A stretch of DNA of 64,000 nt from Doryteuthis pealeii (GCA_023376005.1 CM042145.1:17091433-17155432); one strand, 5' to 3'; numbered from the stretch's first letter, positions 42,876 to 54,735 are shown. Numbers and translations: made by a program. Notes: generated by a model not told the origin, from the sequence alone.

Positions 42876-43745
42876 CACAGGGTGTCTATAATGTAACAAC
42901 AAAGATGAGTCTTGTTGAAATGCAATAATTAAAACATACACAAAAAATAAAACTACAAGTGTTGAACTTTCATATGGTTTTTTCTTAATGATTTGGGACC
43001 AAAAAAGTTTGTGTGCAACTGAAAAAGTAAAGTGTGCAAATAAAATAAAATTTTTAAACAATCATTTTTTGTTTTTTTCGTCTAAATTTCATGAAAAAAG
43101 ATTATAGTAAAAGAAATGTGAATTCGTTTATATTCTTTAATTGGCTGTATTATAATGTTACCATTTGTGTAACTTTATGACAGGGGACCCGCCGAGGTTT
43201 CATTGCACATCTTGATCTACTGGATGGCTGTGTCATCTCCTCTGCAAATCTGGACTCCCACATTTGTGTCCTTCAATCATCAAACTGCAATAAATTGTTT
43301 GGGGGACTACTATTTTATAGTAATGTTTAAAATTAATTATACCTGAAATTTTTAAATAATAAATAGTTGTCATAATGAAATAGGTGTCAAGACGTTGACT
43401 TTTATCTTCTAACTTCTATTTTCTAATCTTATCTTCTAATGGGCACTTAGCCCCACCTCAGGTACATTGTACCTGCAAAGAGAGAAAGAGCAGGTTAACA
43501 ATAGGGGTAGTGTAATTATACCTAAGAGTAAAGATGATGAAGTGGCTATGATAATGATGATGGTGATGATGATAATAATGATAATAATGAATAATATTCT
43601 GGGACTTTTTAGTGATCACTAATTTATAATAATGATTCTGTTACATACACAAATATAGATATCTCCTGATTCACTAACTCAGCAATTCAATTCGCGCACA
43701 CACCTCAATAAAGAGATACACTCGCCAACAAAACAAAACATAAGT
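42672..43745. other. Intron 3 sequence, nothing recognised
   Basis: A (TA)n tract at about 42844-42873 and AT-rich sequence. Imperfect (GAT)n near 43540-43600. Confidence 0.45.
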
Positions 43746-43746
43746 T

Positions 43747-44453
43747 GTTGACGCCAAGCGGAAGTTTACTCAATGGTAGCCTAAAACAAAGTGACCAAAT
43801 TAACATGATTCCACGCATAGGCTCCAGCTGAACTTCAGTCTGAACTAATATTATAAACTCACATTTTCATCCAATCGAAAACTCTCCCACAAAAAAATAA
43901 AAAAGGCTTGTGTGATCCGATTTCGGATCACACAGGCCTATATAAATCGACTTTGAAGAACCAACAACTCAGACACCAGCGGCAACATCACAAGGCGGCC
44001 AACCTACATCTTCACCTACCTCTACCCTAAATCTGACCGACCAGCAGTCAACAGACGACCAATTCCACATCATTCAACAACCAGAATACGCCAAATTTCA
44101 TACACGATACAACCCGCTATCGACTTCAGAATACCAAAACACAAAATTTATGCCCACGTCACCACCCCATTACAACTGCCTCAGCCACCGGACCTTACAC
44201 TGACTTCATCACCATACATCGCAACTATCACCAAAATCAGACTCTCTCTCTTAAATTCACTTTCAGCTTTTTCGTTGCCTTTTCAAGTTCTTTTTTCCAA
44301 TACAATTGTTGAAACTTAAAAATCTGTGTTTGTTTTTCCTTGCCACCATACGCTTCATAATAACCCTGTTTATAACAATTCCTTTTTATTTTATTTTGAT
44401 ATTATTAATAATTGATATTCTTTTTTAAATTTGATACCGGTTATAAATACAAC
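43747..44453 (+). mobile_element. LTR-like segment with TATA box
   Basis: Starts near TGTTGACGCC and ends near ATACAACA. Flanks are AAGT and AAGG, only a partial match, so the boundaries are uncertain. Inside, the perfect inverted repeat TGTGATCCGA/TCGGATCACA precedes TATATAAATCG, as in a promoter, and a base composition unlike its surroundings follows. Confidence 0.35.
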
Positions 44454-44639
44454 AAAGGTTTAAAATGACTGGAATATAATTATATCTATAGTTAAATTAA
44501 ATAGTATGAGGTTTTTTGAGAAATCAGAGTTAAGGAAATTTTTCTTTAGCCTAGATCAGTCAGACAGGAAGTAAATTATTTCTCTGAATGTTTGAGATGA
44601 GGCTCAATGATTAGTATTATCTGCGTTATTCGGATTATT

Positions 44640-44725
44640 GTCCTCATCTTCATTGTTATCTGTACAACATTTCGGCCGATATGCCCTCCAACCTTCTTCA
44701 GGTATTTCTTGTCGGACTAGGGAAC
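44640..44725 (-). ncRNA. Degenerate hammerhead-like motif
   Basis: On the - strand CTGAAGA, a long stem II region (AGGTTGG to CGGCC) and GAAA are in order, followed by TGTTGTACA. A proper cleavage triplet and stem I cannot be drawn. Probably a decayed Penelope-like copy. Confidence 0.3.
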
Positions 44726-44829
44726 CTTCTTGGACCTGCTAGCTTCATGACCCTACTTCAACTGGTCCCAAAGTTCAACAGTCTTCCACTCACCCTAAAA
44801 TCCAACTATAAGATGAGAATATTCTTATA

Positions 44830-45276
44830 TGTCATGGTCGAAGGTTCAAAGTAACCTCCCAACGTGGGTACATATGTGTACATAAATTAATCCAACAAAG
44901 AAGTTATATATAATAACAAACATAGACTTTATTTTGTGAGCACGTGGGGTATACAGGTTTACATACTCATTACAAGGTACAGTAAGATACAGAGAACAGA
45001 TACATAAACATACATAAAGAATGTAGGACTAAGTCCTAAAGAAGTGATACAGAGTTACATGTAGAAATAAGTCACTTACTGATAGTTTGCTGGGGAGCAA
45101 AGCCCCCCACTTAGGGGGCAGAGGCACAAAGCGCTTAGACCATGTGCAGTGGTTGTTGGACCAAGAGAAAGAGAGCTCAGAATTCCTGGGCTAATGCCTA
45201 AATACTCTAGCCACCTATCAGTGAAAACCTGGCGAGAAGTGAACATAAACCTTTTGGATCCATGTCCATCCCAACA
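44830..45276. mobile_element. LTR-like sequence, borders unresolved
   Basis: Starts near TGTCATGGTCGAAGGTTCAA and ends near CATCCCAACA, resembling the termini of the LTR at 38237 (aaggttcaaag and caatccaaca). It also shares aagtcacttact with the LTR at 55884. No matching target duplication was found. Confidence 0.4.
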
Positions 45277-46406
45277 GGGGTGGACTATCACTATACAACT
45301 AATTCAACTAACCCCAGAATTCAACTGTCTCATTAATTCCCATCTCCCACCCACTGTTCTTGTGAGATCCTGCCATCAGCCTCAGGATTTTAAAATCCAG
45401 GCTTTTTGTTTAGAAGAACCAACCAAAACGATTGACCATTTGCTGTAGAGCACTTGCCTAGGAATCCCAAGATTCCTGGTTTTTCCGGCATCTGAGCAGT
45501 ACAGAGATCTTTATCGAAATTTTTAAAAAAAGTAGTTTATTTAGAAAAAAGAGACTGAAGAAATTATTGAAAGTATAAAAAGTAATAAGAAAAAGGAGTT
45601 TATATCTTTAACGGACTAAAAGTAAAAAAGAAAAGAAAGGTATTTATTGTACTTGTGAACTATTTTGTTTATGAATTATTTTATGTATTTGTATGCTTGT
45701 TTCTGAAAAAAAAAACCAAGTAAATAATAATTATTTTTTAAAATTATAAATTGTCTAATTGGCTGAGTTTTTCATTTGCTTAAAAAAAAGAAAACATTCC
45801 ATATTTTTCTCCTGGAAATACTTTTTCCTCGGAGAGTCATTTGCCTTATTTGCTACTCTGGAATACACGACTTGATGAAGTAGTTGAATAGATTGACAGA
45901 CACTTCATGACAGTCACTAAAATGTGTCAAACTGAAAACTGACTCAAGAGAAAGTGAGCAAAGTAAAGAAAAGGAAGATAAGAAGAGAGAGAACCAAAGA
46001 ATGTGTGAGAAAGTAGGTGTGGGTGAGAGCAAGCAGAGAGAGAGAGAGAGAAAGAAAGAGGAAGTGAATGAACAGGTATGAGATTGATAAGGAGATGTTA
46101 CATAATTAAATAATAGCCTATTGATTATGTATGGTAGTGTAGAATTCCAAACTTAAATGGTAATTCTGTAAAAGATGAGTCATGGAAAATACCCGTAAAT
46201 GATAGACTTAACCTTTAGCTGACCCTGTTACAGTTCTCTGACTGGTCAGTCTGTTTGTAAAATGAGTTAGAGGATCAGAGTTAGCTCACAACTAACTTAG
46301 TGGCCAGGACAGTTGGTATTCATGGAAATCAAGAATAGTCCATTCATGTATTTGGGTGATTCCATTCCTTGAGTCCTGATTGGCTGCTTGGTTTCTATGA
46401 TATTAT
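45277..46406. other. Intron 3 sequence, nothing recognised
   Basis: Purine-rich tracts near 45950-46070. A segment at about 46290-46405 (gaatagtccattcatgtatt, gattccattccttgagtcct) is repeated at about 47525-47690 on the other side of the GA-rich array. Confidence 0.45.
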
Positions 46407-47220
46407 AGGGAGAGGGGGGAGGGAGAGGGAGGGAGAGAGAGAGGTGTAAAGAACAAAAAGGATATCTAACAGGGAGAGGGAGGGAGAGAGAGAGAGAGGG
46501 AGGAGAGAGGGGGAAGAGAGGAGGGGAAGAAGAGAGGGAGGGAGGAAGAGAGGGGGAGAGAGAGGTGTAAAGAACAAAAAGGATATCTAACAGGGAGAGG
46601 GAGAGAGAGAGAGGGAGGAAGAGAGAGGAGGGAGAGAGAGAGAGGGAGGGAGAGAGAGAGGGAGGAGAGAGAGGTGTAAAGAACAAAAAGGATATCTAAC
46701 AGGGAGAGGGAGGGAGAGAGAGAGAGGGAGGGAGAGAGGGAGGGAGGGAGGAGAAGAGGTGTAAAGAACAAAAAGGATATCTAACAGGGAGAGAGATGGA
46801 GGAAGAGAGAGGGAGGGAGAGAGAGAGAGGGAGGGAGAAGGGGTGTAAAGAACAAAAAAGGATATCTAACAGGGAGAGGGAGGGAGAGAGAGAGAAGGAG
46901 GGAGGGAGAGAGGAGGGAGGAGAAGAGGTGTAAAGAACAAAAAGGATATCTAACAGGGAGAGGAGGGAGGGAGGGAGGGAGGAGAGAGAGGGAGGGAGGA
47001 GAAGAGGTGTAAAGAACAAAAAGGATATCTAACAGGGAGAGGGAGGGAGAGAGAGAGAGAGGGAGGGAGAGAGAGAGGAGGGAGAGAGAAGTGTAAAGAA
47101 CAAAAAGGATATCTAACAGGGAGAGGGGGAGAGGGAGAGAGAGAGGGAGGGAGAGAGAGGGAGGAGATAGATGGAGGGAGAGGGAGCAAGAGAGAGAGAG
47201 GGAGGGAGAGAGAGGTGTAA
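46407..47220. repeat. GA-rich composite minisatellite
   Basis: A conserved block GTGTAAAGAACAAAAAGGAT followed by atctaacaggga recurs eight to nine times, each followed by a length-variable (GGGA/GAGA)n tract, giving units of about 70-130 bp. Serine/leucine/proline-rich frames on the other strand are artefacts of this composition. It ends 57 bases from exon 3. Confidence 0.9.
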
Positions 47221-47276
47221 AGAACAAAGAGAGTAAAAGGAGTTTGAAAATAACAAAAATCTTTAAGAATGATTAC

Positions 47277-47349
47277 CTTTGGAATGTCCAAAATATTCTG
47301 TTGTAGATCCATGAGGAATTTCATCATTGTACATCATATACATGAAATT
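47277..47349 (-). CDS. DNASE2: Deoxyribonuclease II, exon 3
   Basis: 73 bp, phase 0 in and phase 1 out, AG acceptor and GTAATC donor. It encodes NFMYMMYNDEIPH and ends EYFGHSK. YNDE/Q-x-P and the first catalytic GHxKG motif are family hallmarks. The Gly after Lys should be completed by the next exon, where the frame conflict lies. Confidence 0.82.
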
Positions 47350-47796
47350 CTGTAACAAAAACATAATGAATCTTTATATTTTTCTAAAAAATAAGAGAAC
47401 GTAGTTCAATGGTTAGAGAACTGAATAATTTTAATGGAGGCTTTAGCTTCAAGATTTAGCTTGGTAAGATTTATTAAATGCAATCTAATGAGTGTTGAAG
47501 TGAGTTAGCGTACTGTTGGTTTGAGCAACAAGCTAAGCACAACTGAACCAGTGCCAAGACAACTGGTACCCACAGGAATCCAGAATAGTCCACTTATGCA
47601 TTTGGGCGATTCCATTCCCTGAGTTCCGACTGGCTGCCTTGGCTTCCATGATGTCCTGAGGCTTCATAAATAACCTGCCATTTTGCAGTAGTCTTTGCAG
47701 CAAAAAACACAAAAAACGACTGCTTGCTGCCTTGTCATACCAATTCAACAGTAATTGGAACTAGTATGATTATTCTACAATAAGGAGGAAGATACC

Positions 47797-48016
47797 TTGT
47801 GAACCACAAGGTTCCCAGTTCGATACCGGCCCTCGCCAACTCAGCGCATGAGTAGCACAGGTATCTGTGCAGTAAAGTAAGGAGCTTATGGTAGGTGTGG
47901 CGCTCCACCTCAGATGCTAAAAAAAATCTCCTTGGTCTAGCATAGTGAAAAGGGGATAGACTCCCTCGCTGTCTGGCTGATACCAACATTAGGCCACCCC
48001 GACGACTTTTTTTACA
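47797..48016 (+). repeat. SINE S1
   Basis: Starts gtgaaccacaaggttcccag, box B GTTCGATACC, complete body to ccaccccgacgac. Located in intron 2. Confidence 0.78.
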
Positions 48017-48400
48017 GGGTCCGAAAAAAAGAAAATTTGTCAAGTATGCAGTGCTGCATCAGGATTTTCCCACTTACTGATCTTGCAATGAAAAAAATCT
48101 AAAATCATTAATTTCCTAAAAATGGTTAATTTTGTGCCTATTTTGATAGCCTTTTATAAATCAATTTTTAGGAGTAGGAATGCTCTAGAACTCATTTTAT
48201 AGACAAAAATAGATTACAAATAGTTGCCATTTTTGCGCCCCCCCTCCAAATTTTTCAAGTTTAAAATCGACATAACTCAGACAATTGTGGGAATTGGAAG
48301 CTTAAATTTTGGGGATTGTCTTATTTTAACATAGTCCACACATGGCCAAAATTTCAGAAAAATTGAAAGGGGTGGGTGACAATTTTACTTTTTTCTGAAT
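48017..48400 (+). repeat. Dispersed repeat shared with the 4.6-kb arms
   Basis: Matches 32150-32560 of the left arm in the same orientation with divergence: cagtgctgcatcaggatttt, tcgacataactcagac, ggggattgtcttattttaac, attgaaaggggtgggtgaca. A true dispersed family, unlike the arms themselves. Confidence 0.55.
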
Positions 48401-48479
48401 GATTTGACATGATTGATTACCCATTAGATCAATAAACTTAAAACCATTTGTGTGCAAATCATTTGTATTAAATAGGAAT

Positions 48480-49045
48480 ACCGCCCTGTCGGCTGGGGCA
48501 TTAAAATGCACCGACTGCACCTCTGCAGAGGGGTAAGACTCCCCCAATGGGGCCACCTGTTGGCCGTGGGTGGCGACCCGTGATGCTTAAGGATAGAGCC
48601 CAAGTGGCCCTATCTTGGGCTTGACGGGCGGCTGGAGAGGCCCCCTCCGATCAATCGGCTGGTCACGTCAAGCCCTAGCACCTATATGATTGCCCCAAAC
48701 CTACTGCCCTTATGGCAAGCCCCAACCCCTTTTTATCATATGGGTGCTAGAAAGTGGTGGCTGCGGGTCTACATGTCCTGGGAATGACATTAAACTCTAT
48801 CTGATGGCGAGGTTCCAGTTTTGGAGGTTTGGAGAATGTGGAGCACCCCTTCATCACCATTGCTCCCTGGTCCACTCTGACCCGGAGTGGTAGTACCTGT
48901 TAGGGTCCCATCTATGGGTTAAATAGAAAAATGTATTTATAAAAAAATTGTATTATCCATTAAGAATTGATTTATTTCAAAACTTTATCGGCATTAAATG
49001 ACCCACTGAGGTTGATATGCCGTAAAACAAAACAAACCAAACTAA
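48480..49045 (+). repeat. R3 dispersed repeat, long copy
   Basis: Runs from cgccctgtcggctggggcat, through ctctgcagaggggtaagact and ggccctatcttgggcttgac, to gccgtaaaacaaaacaaacc. Confidence 0.65.
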
Positions 49046-49239
49046 ATAGGAATACTTGAAACCATATAATTGTGTACAAACAAATGATTATTATCATTAA
49101 ATAGGAATAGCTACTTGAAACCATATAATTGTGTATAAATTATTAGCATTAAGAATAGTTACTTGATGCTATAATTGGTAAGAAATTATTATTATCATTA
49201 TTTACTTGAAACCATATTGCTCTGTTAGTGGAACTTAGA

Positions 49240-49765
49240 ATACACTGACTGTATCCCATGCAGAGGGGTAAGAGTAAGAATCTCCCTTCCAAAAAAAAGG
49301 GGGGGTCCTGGGTATAACACTAAACTATATATGATGGTGATGTGACGGAGAATGAGAAAGGAAAAAGAGCAAGACATTGTCTTGCCTGCCGGGATTGAAC
49401 TCGCGTCCTCCCGCATGCAAAAACAAATGCAATTTGGGCACTGGACGGACGCGAGGTTTGACTGATGTGCCCGGATGTTTGGATAAATATGTCCATAAAT
49501 AACAAGTGAGTTGAGCGCTGGGCAGTCAGCAGCAGCAGAAGACAACGAAGCGCTTTGCGAACGACCCAGTAAAGAAATGGATTTTAGTCCAACAGAAACA
49601 AAACTAAATAGGAAATCCCATCTATGGGTTAAACAGAAAAACATGAGTTGATAAACAAAATTGTATTATCCATTTAAGAATTTATTTATTTCAAAACTTT
49701 ATCGGCATTAAATGACCCACTGAGGTTAATATGCCGTAAAACAAAACAAAACAAAACATAAATAG
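49240..49765 (+). repeat. R3 fragments flanking a compact insertion
   Basis: R3 begins at tgactgtatcccatgcagag and resumes at gaaatcccatctatgggtta to gccgtaaaacaaaacaaaac. Between them (about 49335-49605) is a higher-GC block with a box B-like complement (GGGATTGAACTCGC), possibly another tRNA-derived element. Confidence 0.45.
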
Positions 49766-50510
49766 GAAATGCAATTTTGAACTGCTAAAGATTATTTCGA
49801 CTACGACGACGGATTTTCCAGCTGCTAGACGAAGACAAGGAGTGTGTTGACCAAGGGAAAGTCTGGCTTGTGAGAAGATGGAGAACTCGCTTGTTTTTGG
49901 TTACCCCTCAGCGGGGGCTTGTTGATTTGGATATCTATTTCGCCCCATATATATTCCCCTCCCCCTTCTATAGGTGAGTATCCAGTTGTGGAGATCTGGA
50001 GAGTACGGATTCATTGCCATTAATCCCAGGTCCCCTCTCACCCAGAGTGGAATAACCTGTATCAGAGTTAACAGAGAAATAATAGGAAAGAACCTGAGTA
50101 TCAAGTATAGGGGAAAATGTTTACTAAGCAAAGATACAAGGCAAACAGAGTAATTAGCAATTAATAGGTTGAATTAACAAGTCCTGTTAGATCTTGTTTC
50201 TCCCCTCCGAGGTTTCATCAGACATTATTTATTGGAAAGAGAGACGATTTCATTTTCATTATTTAGGTACTATATAACAATAGGATTATGTGCAAAAAAA
50301 AAACTCTAAAAAACTACACAAAAATGTACATATGAATGTACAATGAACATCATTCCCTAACCTTTAGGCCTAAAATAAACCTAGACTGGTTGACATGCCA
50401 TTAAAATCAATCAACCAATCAGCTGAAATCATCTAACTGCTTTAAAAAAATGACTTCGACATTAAAGGTTGACATATCATAAAAAGAACCAAGCCAAACA
50501 GTAAGACTTG
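49766..50510. other. R3 and R4 fragments in intron 2
   Basis: R3 pieces at about 49970-50070 (ccattaatcccaggtcccct, cccagagtggaataacctgt) and a reverse R4 piece at about 50330-50420 (cattccctaacctttaggcc, ctagactggttgacatgcca). Confidence 0.45.
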
Positions 50511-50922
50511 TATAAGAGAGTGTTAACTCTGGTTCTTATAAAACATTGGGTTACTTAAAGGATAAGTACCCAATGCGGAATACTTCAGTTAGGAAAACAA
50601 CAAATGCGTTAGTTACATTTATATAACTTTATTATAACATATTAGTAGAACAAAGTTCCCCAGGCTATTTAATGTCACAAGTGTCCAAACATACACAATA
50701 GTGTTAATAGACAAAGTGGAAACCACTTACTGTAACTAGAGGCTGTGGCGTCTGGTATGCACCATAGGTGTCTGCTGGAGAGAGATGACAAGCACATCCA
50801 GGCTTTAGTGGCATCGGAAGAAGAGGGTTCTCTCCTTGGGTTCCTGTGTCACGTGACCAAAATAGGGTCTCCTAACACAGGAGATTCACCAAAACCCTCA
50901 GACAAGGGAGACTGCCCTTACA
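50511..50922. mobile_element. Solo LTR, 412 bp, 4-bp target duplication
   Basis: Flanked by CTTG on both sides (50507-50510 and 50923-50926). It ends CCCTTACA. The start reads TATAAGAG, as if the usual TG had become TA. Interior and size resemble the LTR at 38237, but the damaged start lowers confidence. Confidence 0.5.
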
Positions 50923-51184
50923 CTTGTATTATTTCTTGACCACTGACAATCCCTTTCTTTCAAATTGACAATGCATTTCTATAGTAAAATCCTTAGCAAT
51001 AAATTCACATTGTTTATACAATATCCCTATTCTATTTGTAAGATTTATACAAATTTCCTGACCACCGACAATCCCTTCCTGATTTTCAATGCATTTTTGT
51101 ATTAGAATAATCAACAATTCATTTATATAGAAATTCTAAACTCATATTTAAACTTTATACAGAAATTCTAGATATAAAAAAAAG

Positions 51185-51690
51185 AGTAAAGTCAGCGGAG
51201 TGCCCTATTTTCAGTATCAGCTAAACAGCGAGGGGGGGGGCGGCGTTCTATCCCCTTTTCGCTAACACAAGACCAGGGAGATTGTTTTTGCTAAGGTGGA
51301 TCACTACACCTACCATCAGCTCCCAGATTATTTACCATACAGATCAGATTACCCAAACTGTGCTATTCTTGTGGTAAGGGTATTTGCTGCTCATCCCACT
51401 TATGAGGGCTGGACACAAGGTCTCGTTTTTAAGTGGGCACATAAAAATCACGTCGATCTGGGGGGGATGGTCCCCTTGGATCGACGCTATTAATTGTACT
51501 TTACCAGTCCAGAGGCCCCCCCGCCCCGAAGGATGAGTAGAAGGTAAGAATCAGAGCATAGTAACTGGAACAGATACTACACTTTGATCCTCCCTTCTAT
51601 TCATGTGGTAAGTAGAGAGGGCCATTATCGAACCCAAAACCTTGCAATTCCTAGGCGAATGCTCTACCGACTGAGATAAACAGATTGTAC
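51185..51690 (-). repeat. SINE S1, diverged and interrupted
   Basis: Body complement at 51185-51350 (agtatcagctaaacagcgag, accatcagctcccagatta) and head complement at 51600-51690 (cattatcgaacccaaaacct, ctctaccgactgagataaac). About 230 unrelated bases lie between. Confidence 0.55.
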
Positions 51691-51928
51691 ATGTAATAGC
51701 ACTGTTCTGGTTACTGTGGGTGGGTTTTCAACTAGTAAATATTGATATAAGAAAACAAAAAAACAGAACTAGGCCAGCATCAAGGCCGAGACAGTTGCAT
51801 AATTCCCATAAGAGACAAAGATAAGCTGAGATAAAAACCAGGATTTTATCAACGCCCTCTTTCATTGAAAGATTGGCACTACACTATCTTCCTCTTTTCA
51901 ATTCTTTAATGTTCAACCATGCAATATA

Positions 51929-52344
51929 CAAGGTGTGTCAAAAAAGTATTGAGATTTTTTTGTACTTTTTGACACACCTTGTATTCTAAAAAAATAATGT
52001 TCCATTCATTGTTCATTTCTATCTTGGTAAATACAGCTTTAAACTCGATACTTTTATGACACATCTTGTATTCTGAAAAAAAAAACAACAAAAAAAACAT
52101 TTCATTCATTCTTCATTCTATCTTGGTAAATACTGATTTAAACTTGTTACTTCTTTGACACACCTTGTATTCTGAAAAAAAAACCATTTCATTCATTCTT
52201 CATTTCTATCTTGGTAAATACAGATTTAAATTTTTGACACACCTTGTATTCTGAAAAAATTAATGAATGGAACATTTTTTTTTTTAAATACAAGGTGTGT
52301 CAAAAAGTACAAAAAATCTCAATACTTTTTTGACACACCTTGTA
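51929..52344. mobile_element. Cluster of mariner-type inverted termini
   Basis: The motif ACAAGGTGTGTCAAAAAGTA or its complement occurs about six times. At 51929-51982 and 52287-52344 it forms almost perfect inverted pairs only 50-60 bp long. Between them are degraded copies followed by atggaacatttt-like blocks. It looks like a tandem pile-up of miniature elements. Confidence 0.55.
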
Positions 52345-52544
52345 TATATCCCAATCTGATCATATCTATCTCTCTATCTATCTATGTCAATCTGTTCCTA
52401 TCTATTCCAGTTTAATAATAATTATTTATTTATTTGCTCACAGTTACTTACACACAGTTATTTACCAGGTTGGGCATCTCCGATAAGGAGTATTTTATGT
52501 CTAGAGGTTAGGGAATCACATTCATTATATGATCATATTTACAC

Positions 52545-52795
52545 TTTTTGTGGTTATTTCCTATAACTCCAACCTAAAAAAGGGGGAACCACTCTGATTG
52601 ACTGATAAATTATTTATTTATTTATTGATCTACTAGGAAAAAAGAAGATAGGGTTAGGGTTAGGGTTAGGGTTACAGTTAGTGTTAGGGTTTAGGGTTAG
52701 TTTAATGGGAAAATAATGGGTAGATTAATTAACAGATAAAATTCATTCAGAGTGGTTCCCCTTTTTTAGGTTGGAGTTATAGGAAATAACCCTTT
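52545..52795. mobile_element. Inverted-repeat element carrying telomere-like repeats
   Basis: Arms of about 45 bp (ttatttcctataactccaac, ctaaaaaagggggaaccact) are inverted at 52748-52795. The centre has four perfect TTAGGG units at about 52652-52675 and several variants after them. The element splits an R4 copy. Confidence 0.6.
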
Positions 52796-53224
52796 TTGTG
52801 TAGTTGCTTTTTTAAGATTTTTTTTTTAACATGGTCCTAATGAATATGAATAATTTTGGTAATTTATGAGGAAGTGTGTCCCGGTCTCCTGCCTCAGAAA
52901 TTGCTACCCAGTGACTATTAAAATGACGTCCCCAGCTATGTCGTCTCGGCGGTGTTACTTAAAAGAAAACAACCAACTTAGTGCGTTAAATGTATTTTAG
53001 AGGGGGGGGGGCTTCTCTTTTTTTATATGAACAAATGGAGATGGGTGGATAGATATATATATAAACAAAGTAAAAAATGAACAAATTAAGGTAGATAGAT
53101 AGATAGATAGATATCCATCTTCATATCTAAACAAGAATTACGACAAATTTCTATAAATAAACAAGAATTATGACAAATTTCTATAAATAAATTTCTAAAC
53201 AAATTACGATAAATAAATAAGAAT

Positions 53225-53417
53225 TACAATTGTATGTTATTGGTATGTAGATAAAGCCAACAGTATTAATAATACAAGACAATTTTATTAATAATTGAGG
53301 TTTAGATAAAAATAAAATCATGGTGAATAAGACGTATATAATTAAGGGAGTTGTGACTTAGTAGTGATATAGTTTCAATTACAGACACAGAGACACACAA
53401 TCTCCATTATAATAAGA
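53225..53417 (-). mobile_element. 3'-truncated Helitron, family A (H5)
   Basis: On the - strand it begins TCTTATTATAATGGAGATTG after A and continues gtaattgaaactatatc, but stops after about 190 bases without the hairpin end. Confidence 0.6.
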
Positions 53418-53614
53418 TACTATGTGACATCATACTTAGTTGTGTACATCTTTTTGAATTCCCAAACAGACAGGTCAGACCTATTTTGAAACAATATATA
53501 TTTGGCTTACACCATTTCATATATTGGTAGTAATCATCTTCCTATTTCTCATTAAAAGAAGTCAGTTTTAGAATATATAAGGACTTGCAGGGAGACAATA
53601 AATAATTATCAAGA

Positions 53615-54120
53615 CTAGGGGTTACCAAACTACGGCCAGCAGGCTGAATCTGGCCCGCGAAGCCATTTTATCAGGTCCACAAACGTTACTTGAATTTGTT
53701 TGTTAAAACGTACGGAACGCGAGATGTTCTGATAGCATTTAAATTTAAATATCATATTAAGCTTACTAAATCTTTATGGACTTGACTAATGTAGGTAGGT
53801 TACAAAAATTTCATGCATGTGAGCATTTCAATTGTTACTTACGCGATCCTGAATTTTCACTTGTTACGAACGCTTGAAAAAATACAGGTAATTTTCAAAG
53901 AGCTACTACGAAGCAACGAATAAGTCAAAAGTTATGAGACAAACATTTTTGGAAAGGGCAAACCCTATATTTTCAATATATATAAAATTCGTTATATGTT
54001 TTTTTTCTCCGAGCTTTCGTTCTGGCCAGCAAGTATTGAACACAATAATAATGTGGCCCACACTCATTATTTTTTCAATTATCCAACCTATCGTGAAAAA
54101 TGTTTAGTGATCCATGATCT
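53615..54120. mobile_element. Possible hAT-type non-autonomous element
   Basis: The left end aggggttaccaaactacggc with ggcccgcgaagcc resembles hAT-type ends. The right end, read in reverse, gives ctagatcatggatcactaaa. Inverted ends match imperfectly and no 8-bp duplication is certain. Confidence 0.35.
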
Positions 54121-54404
54121 AGATATATCCATTGAGTGTCTCATAGGATATCACATGACAGTCTCAGAAAATTGTGATTGGCGTGAGCAAGATACGCGAC
54201 ATCACAGACAAAAATGGCCACAATTTGCATGCGCATGTTGTCATAGAGCAGTTTGGAAGAGAGAACGGACGAAGTAAGCTGATGCAAATCTGAAACTCTG
54301 CTGATTAACCAATCGGCCGCCTCGCCGTAGCCTATAAAATGAGTGTGTCAGAAGCTTGGGCAGTTGATCGTGAACTGTCTTGGAAGTCTGTTCGTTTGAA
54401 GGTT

Positions 54405-54735
54405 TCACTACTCTGTTCGAGAAGTTTTCACTGCTCTGTTCGAGAAGTTTTCACTGCTCTGTTCGAGAAGTTTTCACTGCACTGTTCGAGAAGTTTTCAC
54501 TGCTCTGTTCGAGAAGTTTTCACTGCTCTGTTCGAGAAGCTCTGTTCGAGAGAAGTTTTCACTGCACTGTTCGAGAAGTTTTCACTGCACTGTTCGAGAA
54601 GTTTTCACTGCTCTGTTCGAGAAGTTTTTACTGCTCTGTTCAAGAAGTTTTCACTGCTCTGTTCAAGAAGTTTTCACTGCTCTGTTCAAGAAGTTTTCAC
54701 TGCACTGTTCGAGAAGTTTTCACTGCTCTGTTTGA
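54405..54735. repeat. 23-bp minisatellite, about 14 units
   Basis: GAAGTTTTCACTGCTCTGTT followed by cga repeats with a 23-base period and a few substitutions (CTCTG/CACTG). Because 23 is not a multiple of 3, one unit set reads through in more than one frame and makes long Ser/Phe-rich open frames, which are not considered genes. It lies 118 bases from exon 2 in intron 2. Confidence 0.92.

Noticed and set aside
44200..44460. Protein-coding exon near the TATATAAA at 43940
   Set aside because: No long frame follows; composition and setting fit an LTR-like promoter better.
46297..47327. Ser/Leu/Pro-rich frames of 100-150 codons
   Set aside because: They are the reverse strand of the GA-rich array and reflect composition only.
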